From Paralichthys olivaceus (taxonomy: Eukaryota > Chordata > Actinopteri > Pleuronectiformes > Paralichthyidae), in contig NC_091096.1 of the NCBI RefSeq assembly GCF_024713975.1, positions 7,512,001 to 7,576,000 of the forward strand: a stretch of DNA of 64,000 nt, in the 5' to 3' direction. Positions 14,288 through 26,012 of this stretch are shown piece after piece. Below the pieces are notes generated by a model. That model was not told the DNA's origin. It worked only from the letters and a program-made list of their open reading frames with translations, and did no database searches. Position 1 is the first letter of the stretch, and each line of letters starts with the position of its first letter. The position numbers and the translations under genes were made by a program.

Positions 14288-14328
14288 ACACACACACACA
14301 CACACACGCACGCACGCACACGCACACT
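14288..14328. repeat. (CA)n / CGCA microsatellite
   Basis: CA repeat passing into a CGCA variant. A GA run at about 14415-14435 and a GGA-rich tract to 14495 follow. Confidence 0.85.
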
Positions 14329-17244
14329 CCCACTCACTAACTAACTGACGTCGGTCCATTCTCCTCTCCTCCCCACACCCTCTTACCTCCCCCTTTCCCC
14401 TCCCCCACCCGTCAGAGAGCGAGAGAGAGAGAGAATAAGAAAGAAGAGAAGTTGCAAAGATGATGATGATGAGGGGGAGGAGGAGGAGGAGTTGTCCAGG
14501 TTTCTCTATCTGTGAAAGGCATGTCTGAGTAATATCCATATTCCTGAATATTTAAGATCAACCCTTAAACCAAATCAATGCATTTTCTCATGTGTCTTGG
14601 GCATAAATTAGTTTGGTCATTTATTTATAAAGCACAAGGTGCTGTACAGAAAAAAACTAAAAGTTAAAAGCAGAGAATTACAATATGCACCTGGATACAA
14701 AATGAAAAATTGATTTATAACAACGAGTATTCATTCTATTATGAATACTTAAAATATTTTAGGTGAAATGTTTTTATCATTCCAAACTCAGTGGATATTT
14801 TCCTGTATTGCAGGTGTCGACTTATGGCAAACTTTACACTGACTTAAGTTAGTCTCCACTAGGCTAAGGATAACGCTAATACCTGATCTCGCAATTAAAG
14901 TATAAAGTAAAAAGAAAATCCTACATCTGTGCATTTATGTAGAACTGCTTTTTTTGGAATTCTTCCTCTTATCATGCACCACAAAATTTAATGTTAATCA
15001 GTTCAGTGGTTTTTAGCGTAATATTGCTAAAGATCAGGATTGTACAGATTAAACAAATAAGAAGAGCTAAGAGGTGAATTTCTTCACATTTCCCCATTTC
15101 ACTTTGGTTTTTCCATGTTTACCAGCTCATAAAAAGCACTGACCTGTGTTTTAAAGCTCGACTGCAGATGAACCTGTGATGAACTTAATGATATTATCAT
15201 GTTACTTGTTTTGTACAGTAACTTAGGTTCAGCCTCCATGTGATGCCACTTTTACAAGTTAATATAAGAAGAGAGAGTATTCAGGTGGTGACATTAGTAG
15301 GTTCTCACATGTTTAGCTTCATGTCTTTACGTCAAATCCAGACAGACAGTGCAGAAGCTGTGATGTTAACAAAAAACACATGTACAATAAGAAAAAGCAG
15401 CAACCCCACACACTTATTCCCTCACTATTTGAGTTTTTTGTCTCCTTGGTTCATTTCTGCAGAGATCCTCACTTCCTGCAGCTTGTTTTACCAGTAAATG
15501 GACGTCTTCCTCCTTTTTCATCAGATTCTTTCCTCACACATTCTTATGTTACACACATGATCCCTGGGGACAGAATTGCATAAATATGAACATAAGCTCA
15601 AATATCCCTGCAGTAGATAACAGATGGTAATGTTAAGTTTGCGCTGAGACTATTCCAGATGAAGTGTGACCTTCGGTAAGAGCCAACGTGTGTGAGCCAT
15701 ATTTTGCTGTGTTTGTGACCGTGCAATTTGAGCTTTACCACATTGGTATTTACGGCATTCCCACTGCTTCTGTTATTTTGTACAAGCCATTTAGAAAACC
15801 TAAAAAATAAAAAAAAACAACTCCTCTTCCCAGCCTGTTAACACCAGCTCCCATTTCCTCCCTGGGATGCTGAAGTGGGAGTTTGATAAGTGCAGCCACC
15901 CTCTTGACATTCTTCACAGCCTCAAACTTCTGATTCTACAGTTCATCTCTGCGCTCACACGGTGCCTCGCTTCTCCACTGCGGCCGAGCCACTGTGTCAT
16001 TTGGTCGGCCCTGCCTGCAGGACTTCCTCTCCCCACACCAGATCTGTCTGTGTGTGTTGTGCTGGCTGAGAACACTGTGGGAGGCAGAAAAGGTCTGTAA
16101 ATAGATAAGTGTGGTCTCAGTGGCGAGCTGGTCTCAGAGGGAGGAAGATGTACTTGGCTGTAGGGCAATTCCATGGGAAACGCAGACCAGACTGAAGAGA
16201 CACTGGGAGAGATGATTGGGTCTGCTGGTTAGTGGTTGTGGGGAGGAAGTTACGAAATGATGCCATGATGCCCTTCTACGCATGAACACATGTGTGTGTG
16301 TGAAAATAAGGGCCGGTATAATTGGGTTAATTGCAGCCAGGCCTTAAAAATAGATCTGCACTGCATGGCACTAAAACTACCAATAAACAAATCATGTTTG
16401 AATTTGAAAACAAAGATGTGGGAAATAGACGCCTTTGTGTGAACAAGGCCTGTGTTGCATGGACGAACACGGCTGTAAAAAGTAAGAACACTTGGTTTTT
16501 ATAGTTGTGGGTGTATGTGGAAATTATGAGTGATGTCATGTTAAGTGTTCATATAACTTTAGATGAATGCTTGTTGAATTTTCAGAAAAAATAAGTTAAT
16601 GACAAACTTTAAATTCTTGTGTTACACATACAAACTAGGAGGGCACTCAGAAAACATAACAATAAATTACATTAATTTCCTGGAGACCTTCTCTAACCTT
16701 AACCATATCTACCACTTACCTAACCCTGACTTTAACCCATAAGTTATGGGGCCAGCTTATTGTCCCCATAATGTGACTGTAGATAGATTTAGTCCTCATA
16801 ACATCCCCCCCTCTCTCTCTCTTACACACACTGGAAGTTATTTAGGGGTTAAATGCCTCAGTCTATTGAGGTAAACATAAACAGTAACATGCAGTGTGGT
16901 CAGAGAGCTGGCATTTAAAAAAAGGAGCAAAATAAAAAAGAAGAATCAATTTTTCTACTTTTGTTTAGTTGGGATTTCCCAGCAAGATGCAGTTTGACGT
17001 TGGGATTGAAGTCATAGCAGGACACATGTGACAGAAACAAGGTGTGACATAAAGGTGAGAGCAAAATGACCCCACTCAAACAAGCCAAGAAAGAGTAAAG
17101 TCAGGAATTTACAAGAAAGAAAACACTCCGATGTCTCTGCTGTGGCCAAAATCACACTCTCACTATGATTTATTAAAGTTGTGTTGCATTTTATCTGAAA
17201 ACAAAAAACATCTGGGTATTTCAATCTGTGTCTGACTCATACGT

Positions 17245-17660
17245 GTGCACATCATAGACTGTAAATAAACATGTACGACATGTCTGCACCTCCTCCCCCT
17301 ATCCGGAAATGAAGCCAAAACATCCCCAAAACAAACGCTGTCATCTTGTGCAGTCAGAGCCAGAATCTGTGCCGAAGCGATCGGAGCTGCGGTAGCAAGG
17401 TCCCATCGAGAAACACACTCGACCAATCGTGAGCCAGCCTCATCAATTAATACCAAAAGTCATCGGAAGAATCAGAACTTGGACAAACATCAGTGTGATA
17501 AGACTCTCCTAAAATGACAGACACCTTTTTTTGAGAAAGAACACGTTAAATGAATTATTTTACTAAATAATGAACAAATGTAGGAGGAAGGATCTATGCC
17601 CTATCTACAGCCAGCCACCAGGTGGCAATCATGACACTTTGGCTTCAGCTCACCATTAGC
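17245..17660. repeat. interspersed teleost repeat
   Basis: The segment holds CATAGACTGTAAATAAACATG at one end, CCGGAAATGAAGCCAAAAC in the middle and CCACCAGGTGGC then TTTGGCTTCA at the other. I recognise this combination as a repeat common in fish intergenic DNA. It has no frame of note, and the borders are approximate. Confidence 0.45.
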
Positions 17661-18417
17661 ATTACTAATACCAATTTTTATTTAATGCATCTATTTCATT
17701 TATATTTTATATTTATAATAATCTCAATATATCAAACAACCTGCTCACCCCGCCTCATTCCCGTTAGCCCACATTGAGCATTCAAACCAAACTGACATCA
17801 ACAGTGTGACACTGCTGCTTGTTTTGCCAAAGCAAGTATAACTCTTGGATGCAGGTGTCGACATGAACTGGGTTTGGACAACACGTCGGTGGTTGCTACC
17901 AAACAGAAAGAGAGAAAGAGAAACAGCACATACCAGTGAACTCAGGATGATATTTTAACAGGGTCAAAGTTCTGGATTTTACTGGGCTGATCTGGCAACG
18001 TTTGATGATATATATGCTTGTACAGGCTGTAACTGTTCAGGTCATACAGAGTCATTCTGTGAGACTGGAGAAGAAGCAGTTTAAAAGATGTGTTACTGTA
18101 AAGCTTCTAATACAGTAAGAGGTGATACAAGTGAGGAGCTAATGAAAAGCTGCTCAGTTGCCTTATCACAGTGAACCACAGGCTGTTCGCTTCAAACGAA
18201 CAAAAACAGATCATTATTTAATGTAGTTCCCAGTTGACAGTCATTGTAATGCAAACTAAATCCAACTGAAAGAAATCCGCCATATTTATGGAACAGATTT
18301 CTCTGAGTGTTTGTAATTTGGTGCAGCTTGATTGAATTTAAGGAGACTGTTGGGCTAAGGCAGATCTACAGTATGTGTTCCCTTAGAAAACAATACAAAA
18401 GTTGATTTAATGGTTTC

Positions 18418-18535
18418 TTCCCTAACCGTACCGTATCCTTCCACTAAGATTTGTGGAAATCCGTTTCGTGTAATCGTGCTTACAAACAAATGGACAGGGG
18501 TGAAAACATAACCTCCTCGGAAGAGGTAATAACAG
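18418..18535 (-). repeat. family-B repeat fragment
   Basis: On the + strand: TATCCTTCCACTAAG, GTGGAAATCCGTTT, GTGTAATCGTGCTTAC, GAAAACATAACCTCC and AGAGGTAATAA. This is the reverse complement of the unit partly present at 18878-19040, so two copies lie in opposite orientation within 600 bp. Confidence 0.55.
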
Positions 18536-18877
18536 AGAAACACAATACAGAGAGGCAAGAGGCAAAGAGAGGAAATACAGGCTTCATGTTTGACGTTAGA
18601 GAAGAGCACCACGGGGTCGTATTAAGGTGTTCCAGCTCCAAAAGCCTGCAGAGCTTCAGTATTAAGAGGGACGATCACGGTTCTTCTAAAAGATGTTTCC
18701 TCTGTTTCATGTTTTGATGATGGAGGTGGAAAGTGTTAATCCCTACAACCAAATATTCCATTGGAGTATCAGATGGATTGAGAGATGGCAACCGTCATTC
18801 ACACGGATTGAACTATTCAGTGACATGTTATGCCGTGTATGTAATCACCTGTGTTGTTTTTACCTTTAGCCAAGATG

Positions 18878-19040
18878 GTTTGGTTTGTCAGCCGGAATAC
18901 ACAAAAAGTACTAAACATATTTCCACAAAACTTAGTGGAAGAATGGAACATGGGCCAAGGAAGAAACCATTTAAATTTAGCAAGAGTCTGGACAAAGGTG
19001 CAGATCCAGGGATTTATTCTATCACTTTCTTTAACATTGT
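18878..19040 (+). repeat. family-B repeat, opposite orientation
   Basis: Reads ACACAAAAAGTACTAAAC, then TTCCACAAAACTTAGTGGAA, ACATGGGCCAAGGAAGAAAC, GCAGATCCAGGGATTTATT and CTTTCTTTAACATTGTGA. The last part recurs at 39418-39560 and 63115-63330. It overlaps a 123-codon open frame that I regard as chance coding in the repeat. Confidence 0.6.
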
Positions 19041-20994
19041 GAATGTCATTCTAGTTTTAACTGTGTTTCTCCATTTATTTTCAGCAGTCAGATGTCTGGG
19101 CTGACATCAGAGAAAGTCATTTACTGAAGATAATGTACTCTTCTGCCCTCTTGTGTCTCAAAGTAGTTTTTACAATCCTCATGTTTGTTTTCAGTACATT
19201 TTCAAACATATTTAAAAGCTATGAAGAAGTGGATCATGACGAGTGTGTTGCAACAAGATGCTATTTTGTCTGAAAACCAGTGTCTTTTATGGAATGTATA
19301 AGTAAGATCGGAGCTGTGAGGACTCAGTGGGTTTACTAGGTCAGAGTGCTCTCCCTCTCTGCCTCTCGCTATCCCACTCACTCAGTGTCTCTCACCCTAT
19401 CTGTGGCCTGCATATCCACAAAGAATGGACGGATTCAGCAGAAAGTCTTCTTCAGTCTGAGCTGTGATTGGACCAGAGGAAGGGGTGGAGGTAAACAGAG
19501 GGGGCTGCAGTGGCAGAGGGAGTCTCTCTCAAAAACAACGGGTGAAGCAACACAGAAAACAGAACACGTGTGAAGATTACAGGGAGAAAAGACTTCAAGA
19601 GGTGGGACAGTGCTGTTCTCTGTCGACTCTGATGCATATAATTTTCATTTTCTGTATCAGTGGCCACTGCTTTCAGCTCGTGGGGGATTTTAACAAGTTC
19701 TCTCAGCAGGCACAAACAAAATCAGGCCAGAAACATGATGGGCCAATGACATATAGCTGCAGGCTGAAGAAACAGGGTCAAATCTTTATAAACGGAAAAA
19801 TAATATATAATCTTGTATCAAAGGTTATAATTTGGGCCGACTATTCTCTGCTCTGTTTCTGTTGCCACCAGGCCAAAAGACCATGTGACTGTCCAACACT
19901 TTATCAGTGTGTTGGGAGTCAATAGTTAACCACAACTTTATCAGTGTCAACTCAGGATACATTTCAGGCATGTTTCTCCACAGCAGGAACCAGGTTTGCA
20001 AACCTGCAATTTTCTGCACTCTCTTCCTCCACTCTCATGCCTCAAATCTGGCCTCTTTCCCAGCCTGCTCCGTCTTAACCCCTTTCCACAATTCCAGCTC
20101 CAGCAGAGTTATCCATCGACCCCCCTTTGAGCAAACACCCGTCAGTCCCCTCTCCTTTGGTCTGTTTACGACTGCACAGACGTTCCAGCATTAGCCTGTG
20201 TGAACTAGTTGTGGCTGCATAGAGAAGATGCAACTTGATACAGAGGCTGGTCAGCACCGGATACTCCGACCGGAATAGCTGGAATAAAAGAAATGCAATA
20301 CGGTATATATGAAGCATGTAAATAGATTTCATAGAACTGAATTCATGGTGTAACCCCAGAAGAGCCCATGTGTAATAACTGTAGTTGTGGCTTCTCAGAC
20401 ACTTCTGAGACAAGGGAAGGAGAAAGAGAGAAGAGGAGCAGCCATGAAGTGAGTAAGTCAATGATGAAGAAATAAAAAGAAATCCTGAAGAATAATGAGA
20501 TCACAGCAGGAAAAAGTGCCACTTATAAAAAAGAAAGGTGTTTATCATTCCATCTGATCCCTTCACTGTATCTTACATAATCCATTAGATCAGTGAACAT
20601 GATGTAATGTGGGCAGTGGGCATGGAGAGCCGTGCTCAGGGTTGTGGTTCAGTGTGCACGTGGAATTTGGGGTCTCTACAACTGAAGCTGCTGATGCTGC
20701 CTGAAGCTCACTTTACAGTGAACCTAACACCGCTCTGTGAATACAACCAGTGCAAATCAACACACGTTTAAATAAGTTGTTCACAAGGAGAAACTAAAGC
20801 GTCTGTTTGATGAATAAAATGCATAAAACCATTTTCTTCCCACCAGTTTATCATAAAGGGCTTTTAGTATGTGTTTTCTTTTTGACAGCTTTCTACTAGT
20901 AACACATGCAAAATGGAACAAATTACCCGTCTTTATCCATATTTCTTTTGTGTGACAGCCTGTTTTTATCCAGATGTAGAACATAACTATAATA

Positions 20995-21180
20995 AACATG
21001 TTCACTGACTGAAAGGCATAGTTGGACATTTTGCAAAATACGCAAATTCACTTGGTTGCTGAGAGTTAGTTAAGAGAATTGATTCTACTCACATCTATAA
21101 TGAGAGACAGATCAGCTTTTCTTGCTCTGTCTAAAGGAATTAAAATGTTAAATCACATCTGTTCCCAAAAAACAAAGTGT
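20995..21180. repeat. interspersed teleost repeat
   Basis: Contains CATAGTTGGACATTTTGCAA, AATACGCAAATTCAC and TTGCTGAGAGTTAG in this order, a recognisable fish interspersed repeat. It is noncoding and diverged. Confidence 0.45.
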
Positions 21181-21704
21181 AAAATCAACAGGGATGATGT
21201 ACAACAATTCTTGCACCGATTAAATAAAAATGAGATATGTCTTTATTAGTGAAGTTTAGGAGTGTCGGTAAGACACAATCAGGCGAGTGGTTCTTAGTCT
21301 TTTCAGTCAATATTCTAGAGAAACCCAACCCTACAATGAGCAAACATTGAACAATCCTCTGCTGCATGGCATGAGTTTGTAACAGCTGACCTACCAGTGA
21401 ATAAAGGTTCAAATACAAAACATATTCGCAAACAAGTGCCAGAATCAATTTTTTGGGACATGCAATATTTCTTTTACGTAATACAATAAACACTCAGCTC
21501 AGTAGAGAGGGAAATGTTCTGTTCAGCTCGAATACAAGCTGTTGAAATCCTTCAGTCAAGTAAAGATGGGAGGCGTTTCTCTGAACTTTGACTCTGTTGA
21601 TAAACACCGTACGGACGCCTATCTGTAACATTCCCCCTGAAACTGGATAAACCCAGAGCTGACAGAACTAGACATCGCCGCTCCACTGAAGGTCAATATC
21701 CCTT

Positions 21705-21734
21705 TGTGTGTATATGTGTGTGTGTGTGTGTGTG
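21705..21734. repeat. (GT)n microsatellite
   Basis: GT run broken by one TATA unit, followed by a GGCTAGGAGAGGAGG tract. Confidence 0.85.
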
Positions 21735-21907
21735 GACTGCGGCTAGGAGAGGAGGTGTTACTGGTTAACCTCGTTAACCTGTTTATGCATTGATGCATGA
21801 TGATCATGATCAACACACAGCCCTGTGTTTTTAATTTAAAAAAAAAATAGTAATAAATGTTTGTGTCATAAGAAGGAAAATACTCAAAAGTCTTTGGTTC
21901 TGTCAAA

Positions 21908-22185
21908 AGCAGCAACTAACAATAGTTTTTCTTTATTGATTAATCTGCTGAATAATTTTTTCTAAATGACAGAAATCTAAATGTTCATCTCTGTGACATG
22001 AGCCAAAAGTAATGTCATAAAATTGACTGCTGTGTTGCACAAGTTAAAACAGCAGATTGTCACTATGAAGATGCTGAAAATCTATTTTTGAGCATTTTAT
22101 CTTTAAAAACTGAGGGTTTATCAAAATAGATGATTAATTCTGTCATCCAACCAATCAGCTAATTCAGCTAATAGAAGTCCATATA
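21908..22185. repeat. diverged MITE-like repeat
   Basis: It starts GCAGCAACTAACAATAG with TTGATTAATCTGCTGAATAA and ends with CAAAATAGATGATTAATTC. Pieces of the GATTAATCTG motif appear near both ends. This pattern matches a common fish MITE whose ends carry ATCGATTAATC blocks; this copy is heavily mutated. Confidence 0.45.
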
Positions 22186-22940
22186 AATAAACTATGTTAT
22201 GTGTATGTTTTATCTTCTTTGTACAACTTAATAACAAAATAATTTAACAAAACACAAATCTAAATCATAACTAAGAGCTAACATGCATATGCTTCCATCA
22301 ATGAGCACACATGACTGTTGCAAGCATTACCCGCTCTTATCAGCCGTGTGTCTCAAGACCAACAGGAATGTTAGTAATTGGACAGAAGGTGAAAAATAGG
22401 AGCTTATCTTTTTCAGGCCTGTGCGGAAGGTTCAAACTGTGAGGACACGGCCAGGCCTTAATTGCATCAGACATTTCAGGGTCACAAGAAGAGGATAAAC
22501 ACCTGAAGGATCTGGTTTGATGCAACCAGGCATTTATAAAAACGAGGTTAAAAACCTTTATTTATAACAGTCTAATACTGAAAATATCCTGCAGGAAGCT
22601 TGTAAAAGTAAACTGTGTAGAATCAAGTCAAAAGCAAAAACCTTGGTAACATCATAAAGATGCTCTGGTCTGTTAAACTAACCCTGGATCCTTCTTTACT
22701 AAAATGATGTGGGAACAAGCTAATGTTAAACTAGAGATATTATTGGCTGGATTGTTAATATAATCATTAAACAGCAAAGTCTTCTATTACGAATCACATG
22801 TCCCTGTCTTACCCTCACCAAGTCCATGCCACCTTCATCGATCAATGATCCAGACGATGTTGCACAATATCTAAACAGTTATGTGGCAATTACACATGGA
22901 TTTGGCACAGAGATGAAATCCTCCCATATTCACGCAGCAG

Positions 22941-22947
22941 TATAAAA
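22941..22947 (+). promoter_or_regulatory. TATA box of bhmt copy 1
   Basis: TATAAAA stands 95 bp upstream of the start codon at 23036. That spacing predicts transcription starting near 22970 and a short 5' UTR. The second bhmt copy has a similar element at about the same distance. Confidence 0.6.
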
Positions 22948-23035
22948 CTGGTGCGGAGCAACTCTCTGCACGTTTCCAGCCAAAAGAGGGGTTCACGCTT
23001 GTGCTTAGTTCTGCAACTGACACTGGGAAACAGAA

Positions 23036-25479
23036 ATGGCACCTGTCAAGAAGGTAAAATCACTTTCCGTGCAGATATTTTCATATGAATTTGCAGAGGA
23101 GAGGGGTTTTCTAAATGCATCATGCAAAGTGAAACTTAAAGGCTATTGAACTGCTATTGTAAAGGTGGTGTTGTCAGGAAAATGTTGTCGTAGGTTGCAT
23201 GTTTTTTTGTGTGCATGCATTTGATTTGTGAAAAGCCAGAATAAAGCAGTCACTGCTGGAGACTCTCAGGCTAAAACTGCTTTTATCTTTGCACCTTTGT
23301 ACCTGAACCGCAGCTTCTCTCACACAAACACATATGTAATCTTAAAACTTTCTTTGCACAAACTGGCATTCGTCAATTTCTCGACCACTTTTAAATGTAT
23401 ATTTATTAATATGTGTGTGTGTGTAAATGTTGACAAAGTTACAAAATATTAAAACAGGTGCAATCCACTCAGTGAACAACGCAGGTTAAGTGTGTGCATG
23501 GATCCCTCTGCTCCTACAGGGTATCCTTGAGCGTCTGAATGCTGGGGAGGTGGTGATTGGCGATGGAGGCTTCGTGTTTGCACTGGAGAAGAGGGGATAT
23601 GTGAAGGCCGGGCCCTGGACACCTGAAGCCACTGTCACTCATCCCGAAGCGGGTAAGAGAAGTCACTAACACAGACACGCACAGACACGCACAGACACAG
23701 ACACAGACACAGACACACACACACACACACACACTCCTCCAGTCCACAGGCCATAGTGTCCTTGGGCAAGAAATTGAACCCCAAATTACAGCTGATGGCT
23801 GTGCCAGATACGTGTATGAAGGGTGTGATAGAAAAAGTGCTGCGTACAGAAGCATGGTATGAATGTGTGTAAATCAATGAACAGACAAATCTGTGTTTTT
23901 TCATTAGTGCGACAGCTGCACAGGGAGTTCCTGAGGGCAGGATCGAATGTCATGCAGGCATTCACGTTCTATGCCAGTGATGACAAACTGGAGAACAGGG
24001 GGCAGACACTCAGTATCACTGTAAGTGTTCAACTATATCACTCTACAGCCAACATGAGCTTGGACTGATCAATAAAAAAGACCATATTGCAGAGAGTGTG
24101 ATCATACAAACTCTTAACCCGCTTCATTGTTTCAGGGAGTCAAAGTCAATGAGGCCGCCTGTGACCTGGCGAGGGAGGTAGCCAATGAGGGCGATGCTCT
24201 GGTCGCTGGCGGAGTGTGTCAGACTCCGTCCTACCTGAGCTGCAAGAGTGAGAAAGAAGTGAAGGCGATCTTCAAGAAACAGCTGGAAGTGTTCATAAAG
24301 AAGAATGTGGACTTCCTTATTGCTGAGGTAGATTTAGGTCTAGTTTTGTCAAAACTGCTCCAATCTGAACTATGATTGTTGGAGCAAACACAAGCTGACT
24401 GTGTGGTTTTTGGTCGTTGCAGTACTTTGAGCATGTTGAGGAGGCGGAGTGGGCCGTGCAGGTGCTGAAGACCAGTGGGAAGCCTGTAGCTGCTTCTATG
24501 TGCATCGGGCCAGAGGGAGACATGCACGGCGTCTCACCCGGAGAGTGTGCCGTCAGGCTGGTGAAGGCTGGTGTGTATTCCATCCACCCTGCATGATCAC
24601 AAACTTGTGTCCTTACTTCAACATCAGTTGTTTTATCTGCTACAGCAATAACCATCTCCCCCTCTGCTCCCCAGGTGCCCAGATTGTTGGCGTCAACTGC
24701 CACTTTGACCCCATGACCTGTGTGAAGACTGTGAAGATGATGAAGGAGGGAGTGGAGAAGGCCGGGCTGAAGGCTCACTACATGTCGCAGCCACTTGCCT
24801 TCCACACTCCCGACTGCAACTGTCAGGGATTCATCGACCTACCGGAATTTCCCTTTGGTAATATTTTTCTAGTTTTACTTAAACATTAAAAGAGAAATAA
24901 AGCATCTTCCAGAAAACAATTAGCAGCATTTCAAGCATTTGTTTCCATTTTCCTGCCACTCTCAGCCCTGGAGCCCAGGATCCTGACCCGCTGGGACATG
25001 CACAAGTACGCCAGAGAAGCCTACACGGTTGGCATCAGGTTCATCGGCGGCTGCTGTGGGTATGAGCCTTACCACATCCGAGCTGTGGCAGAGGAGCTGG
25101 CCCCCGAGAGAGGAGTGATGCCCCCCGGCTCAGATAAACATGGCATGTGGGGCGCTGGTCTGGAGATGCACACCAAACCCTGGGTCAGAGCCAGGTAACA
25201 CATCTGGGAAATGAGTGCACTGTAATGCAAACAATTTTATGAATACGATTTTTTTCTCCTGTATAACCGTCTGTCTTTATCTCCTCTAGGGCCCGCCGTG
25301 ACTACTGGGAGCATATCTTGCCCGCATCCGGTCGTCCCACTTGTGCGTCCCTGTCCACACCAGAGAGCTGGGGAGTGACCAAGGGCCACACTGACCTGCT
25401 GCAGCACAAAGAGGCCACCAGCACCCAGGAGATGAAGCATGTGCTGGAAATGCAGAAGAAGGCCAAGTCCTCCGCATGA
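23036..25479 (+). CDS. bhmt: betaine-homocysteine S-methyltransferase, tandem copy 1
   Basis: Eight coding exons: 23036-23053, 23520-23652, 23908-24020, 24136-24327, 24423-24570, 24675-24857, 24966-25194 and 25290-25479, all GT-AG. They encode 401 residues; human BHMT has 406. The enzyme transfers a methyl group from betaine to homocysteine, giving dimethylglycine and methionine, in the cytosol chiefly of liver and kidney. Zinc ligands are conserved: Cys210 in GVNCHF and Cys292-Cys293 in GGCCG (human 217, 299, 300). The betaine-pocket Trp in AGPWTPEA and the Tyr in EYFEHVEE are present. Odd points: the exon 6/7 junction codes Ala (PFALEPR) where human and copy 2 have Gly, and the last 40 residues differ from copy 2, ending KKAKSSA. 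Start choice rests on the MAPVKK exon 1 matching copy 2 and following the TATA box. Confidence 0.96.
23667..23733. repeat. CACAGA / CA microsatellite in bhmt copy 1 intron 2
   Basis: ACACAGACACG-type units pass into pure CA. The tract begins only about 15 bp after the exon 2 donor at 23653. Confidence 0.8.
23736..23880. repeat. interspersed repeat in bhmt intron 2
   Basis: Contains TGTCCTTGGGCAAGAAATTG, GCTGATGGCTGTGCCAG and AATGTGTGTAAATCAATGAA. This order is typical of a short interspersed repeat common in fish. It fills most of the intron between the CA tract and exon 3. Confidence 0.5.
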
Positions 25480-25610
25480 GCGAGACAGAGCGAGAACGTC
25501 GTCGGTCAACAACAAAGAGAGTGAAGTCTTTCCCAGTTCAGTTTGGAGATAAAAAGCACTTGTAACAGCGATGCTCCAGCTGTGGAGTATTACCATGTGA
25601 ACCCCTCAAC

Positions 25611-25616
25611 AATAAA
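25611..25616 (+). terminator. poly(A) signal of bhmt copy 1
   Basis: AATAAA lies 132 bp after the stop codon, giving a short 3' UTR. The second promoter begins within about 320 bp. Confidence 0.7.
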
Positions 25617-25928
25617 CACATCATTCTACAAACTGGCCTCAACTCTCAATATGTCACATATGTCACATATGCACTGATTTCAACATGGTTCAATCTTTAC
25701 TGGTTTGTTAAAAGTAGCTGTGTCAATAAAGCAGAAACCCCCGACACACTAAAAACACACCCACAGCCATATTTAATCCGGACCAAACTAGTAGTGGACA
25801 TCCACAATACTCTCATTGAGCTAAAGAGGGGAGGGGGGGGGAAGGAGTAAAAACACCTCAGTTGTGTAACTTGTCCCCTTGCCAATCAGAGCAGCTCTCA
25901 CTCAGACCCCTCCCCACCTCCAAACAGA

Positions 25929-25935
25929 TTTATAG
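25929..25935 (+). promoter_or_regulatory. TATA-like box of bhmt copy 2
   Basis: TTTATAG lies 84 bp upstream of the start codon at 26013, matching the position of the TATA box in copy 1. This suggests the promoter was duplicated together with the gene. Confidence 0.45.
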
Positions 25936-26012
25936 TGGCCCTGTGCTCCACTCTAATGTCACTTCAGCCTCTCAAAGTCTGAGCAGTCAGGGGTCCACTC
26001 AGCTGTAGGAAT

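Larger units (their letters stand above)
4570..22900. other. gene-free interval, about 18 kb, with repeat remnants
   Basis: No conserved coding exon was recognised on either strand. Open frames here are short (up to about 150 codons), lack splice-consistent partners and resemble no family I know. Contents include GT/CA microsatellites, a MITE (10729-11103), family-B fragments (also near 6060-6120), other interspersed repeats and a purine-rich tract at 14400-14495. Noncoding first exons of lhfpl2 could lie here because that gene has a long 5' region in mammals. The locally GC-richer stretch 14100-14500 is a candidate, but nothing decisive is visible. Confidence 0.6.

Noticed and set aside
18733-19104. 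123-codon + strand open frame
   Set aside because: Overlaps a family-B repeat; the coding appearance comes from the repeat.
19464-19925. 153-codon + strand open frame
   Set aside because: Low-complexity start, no splice partner and no similarity I recognise; likely chance.
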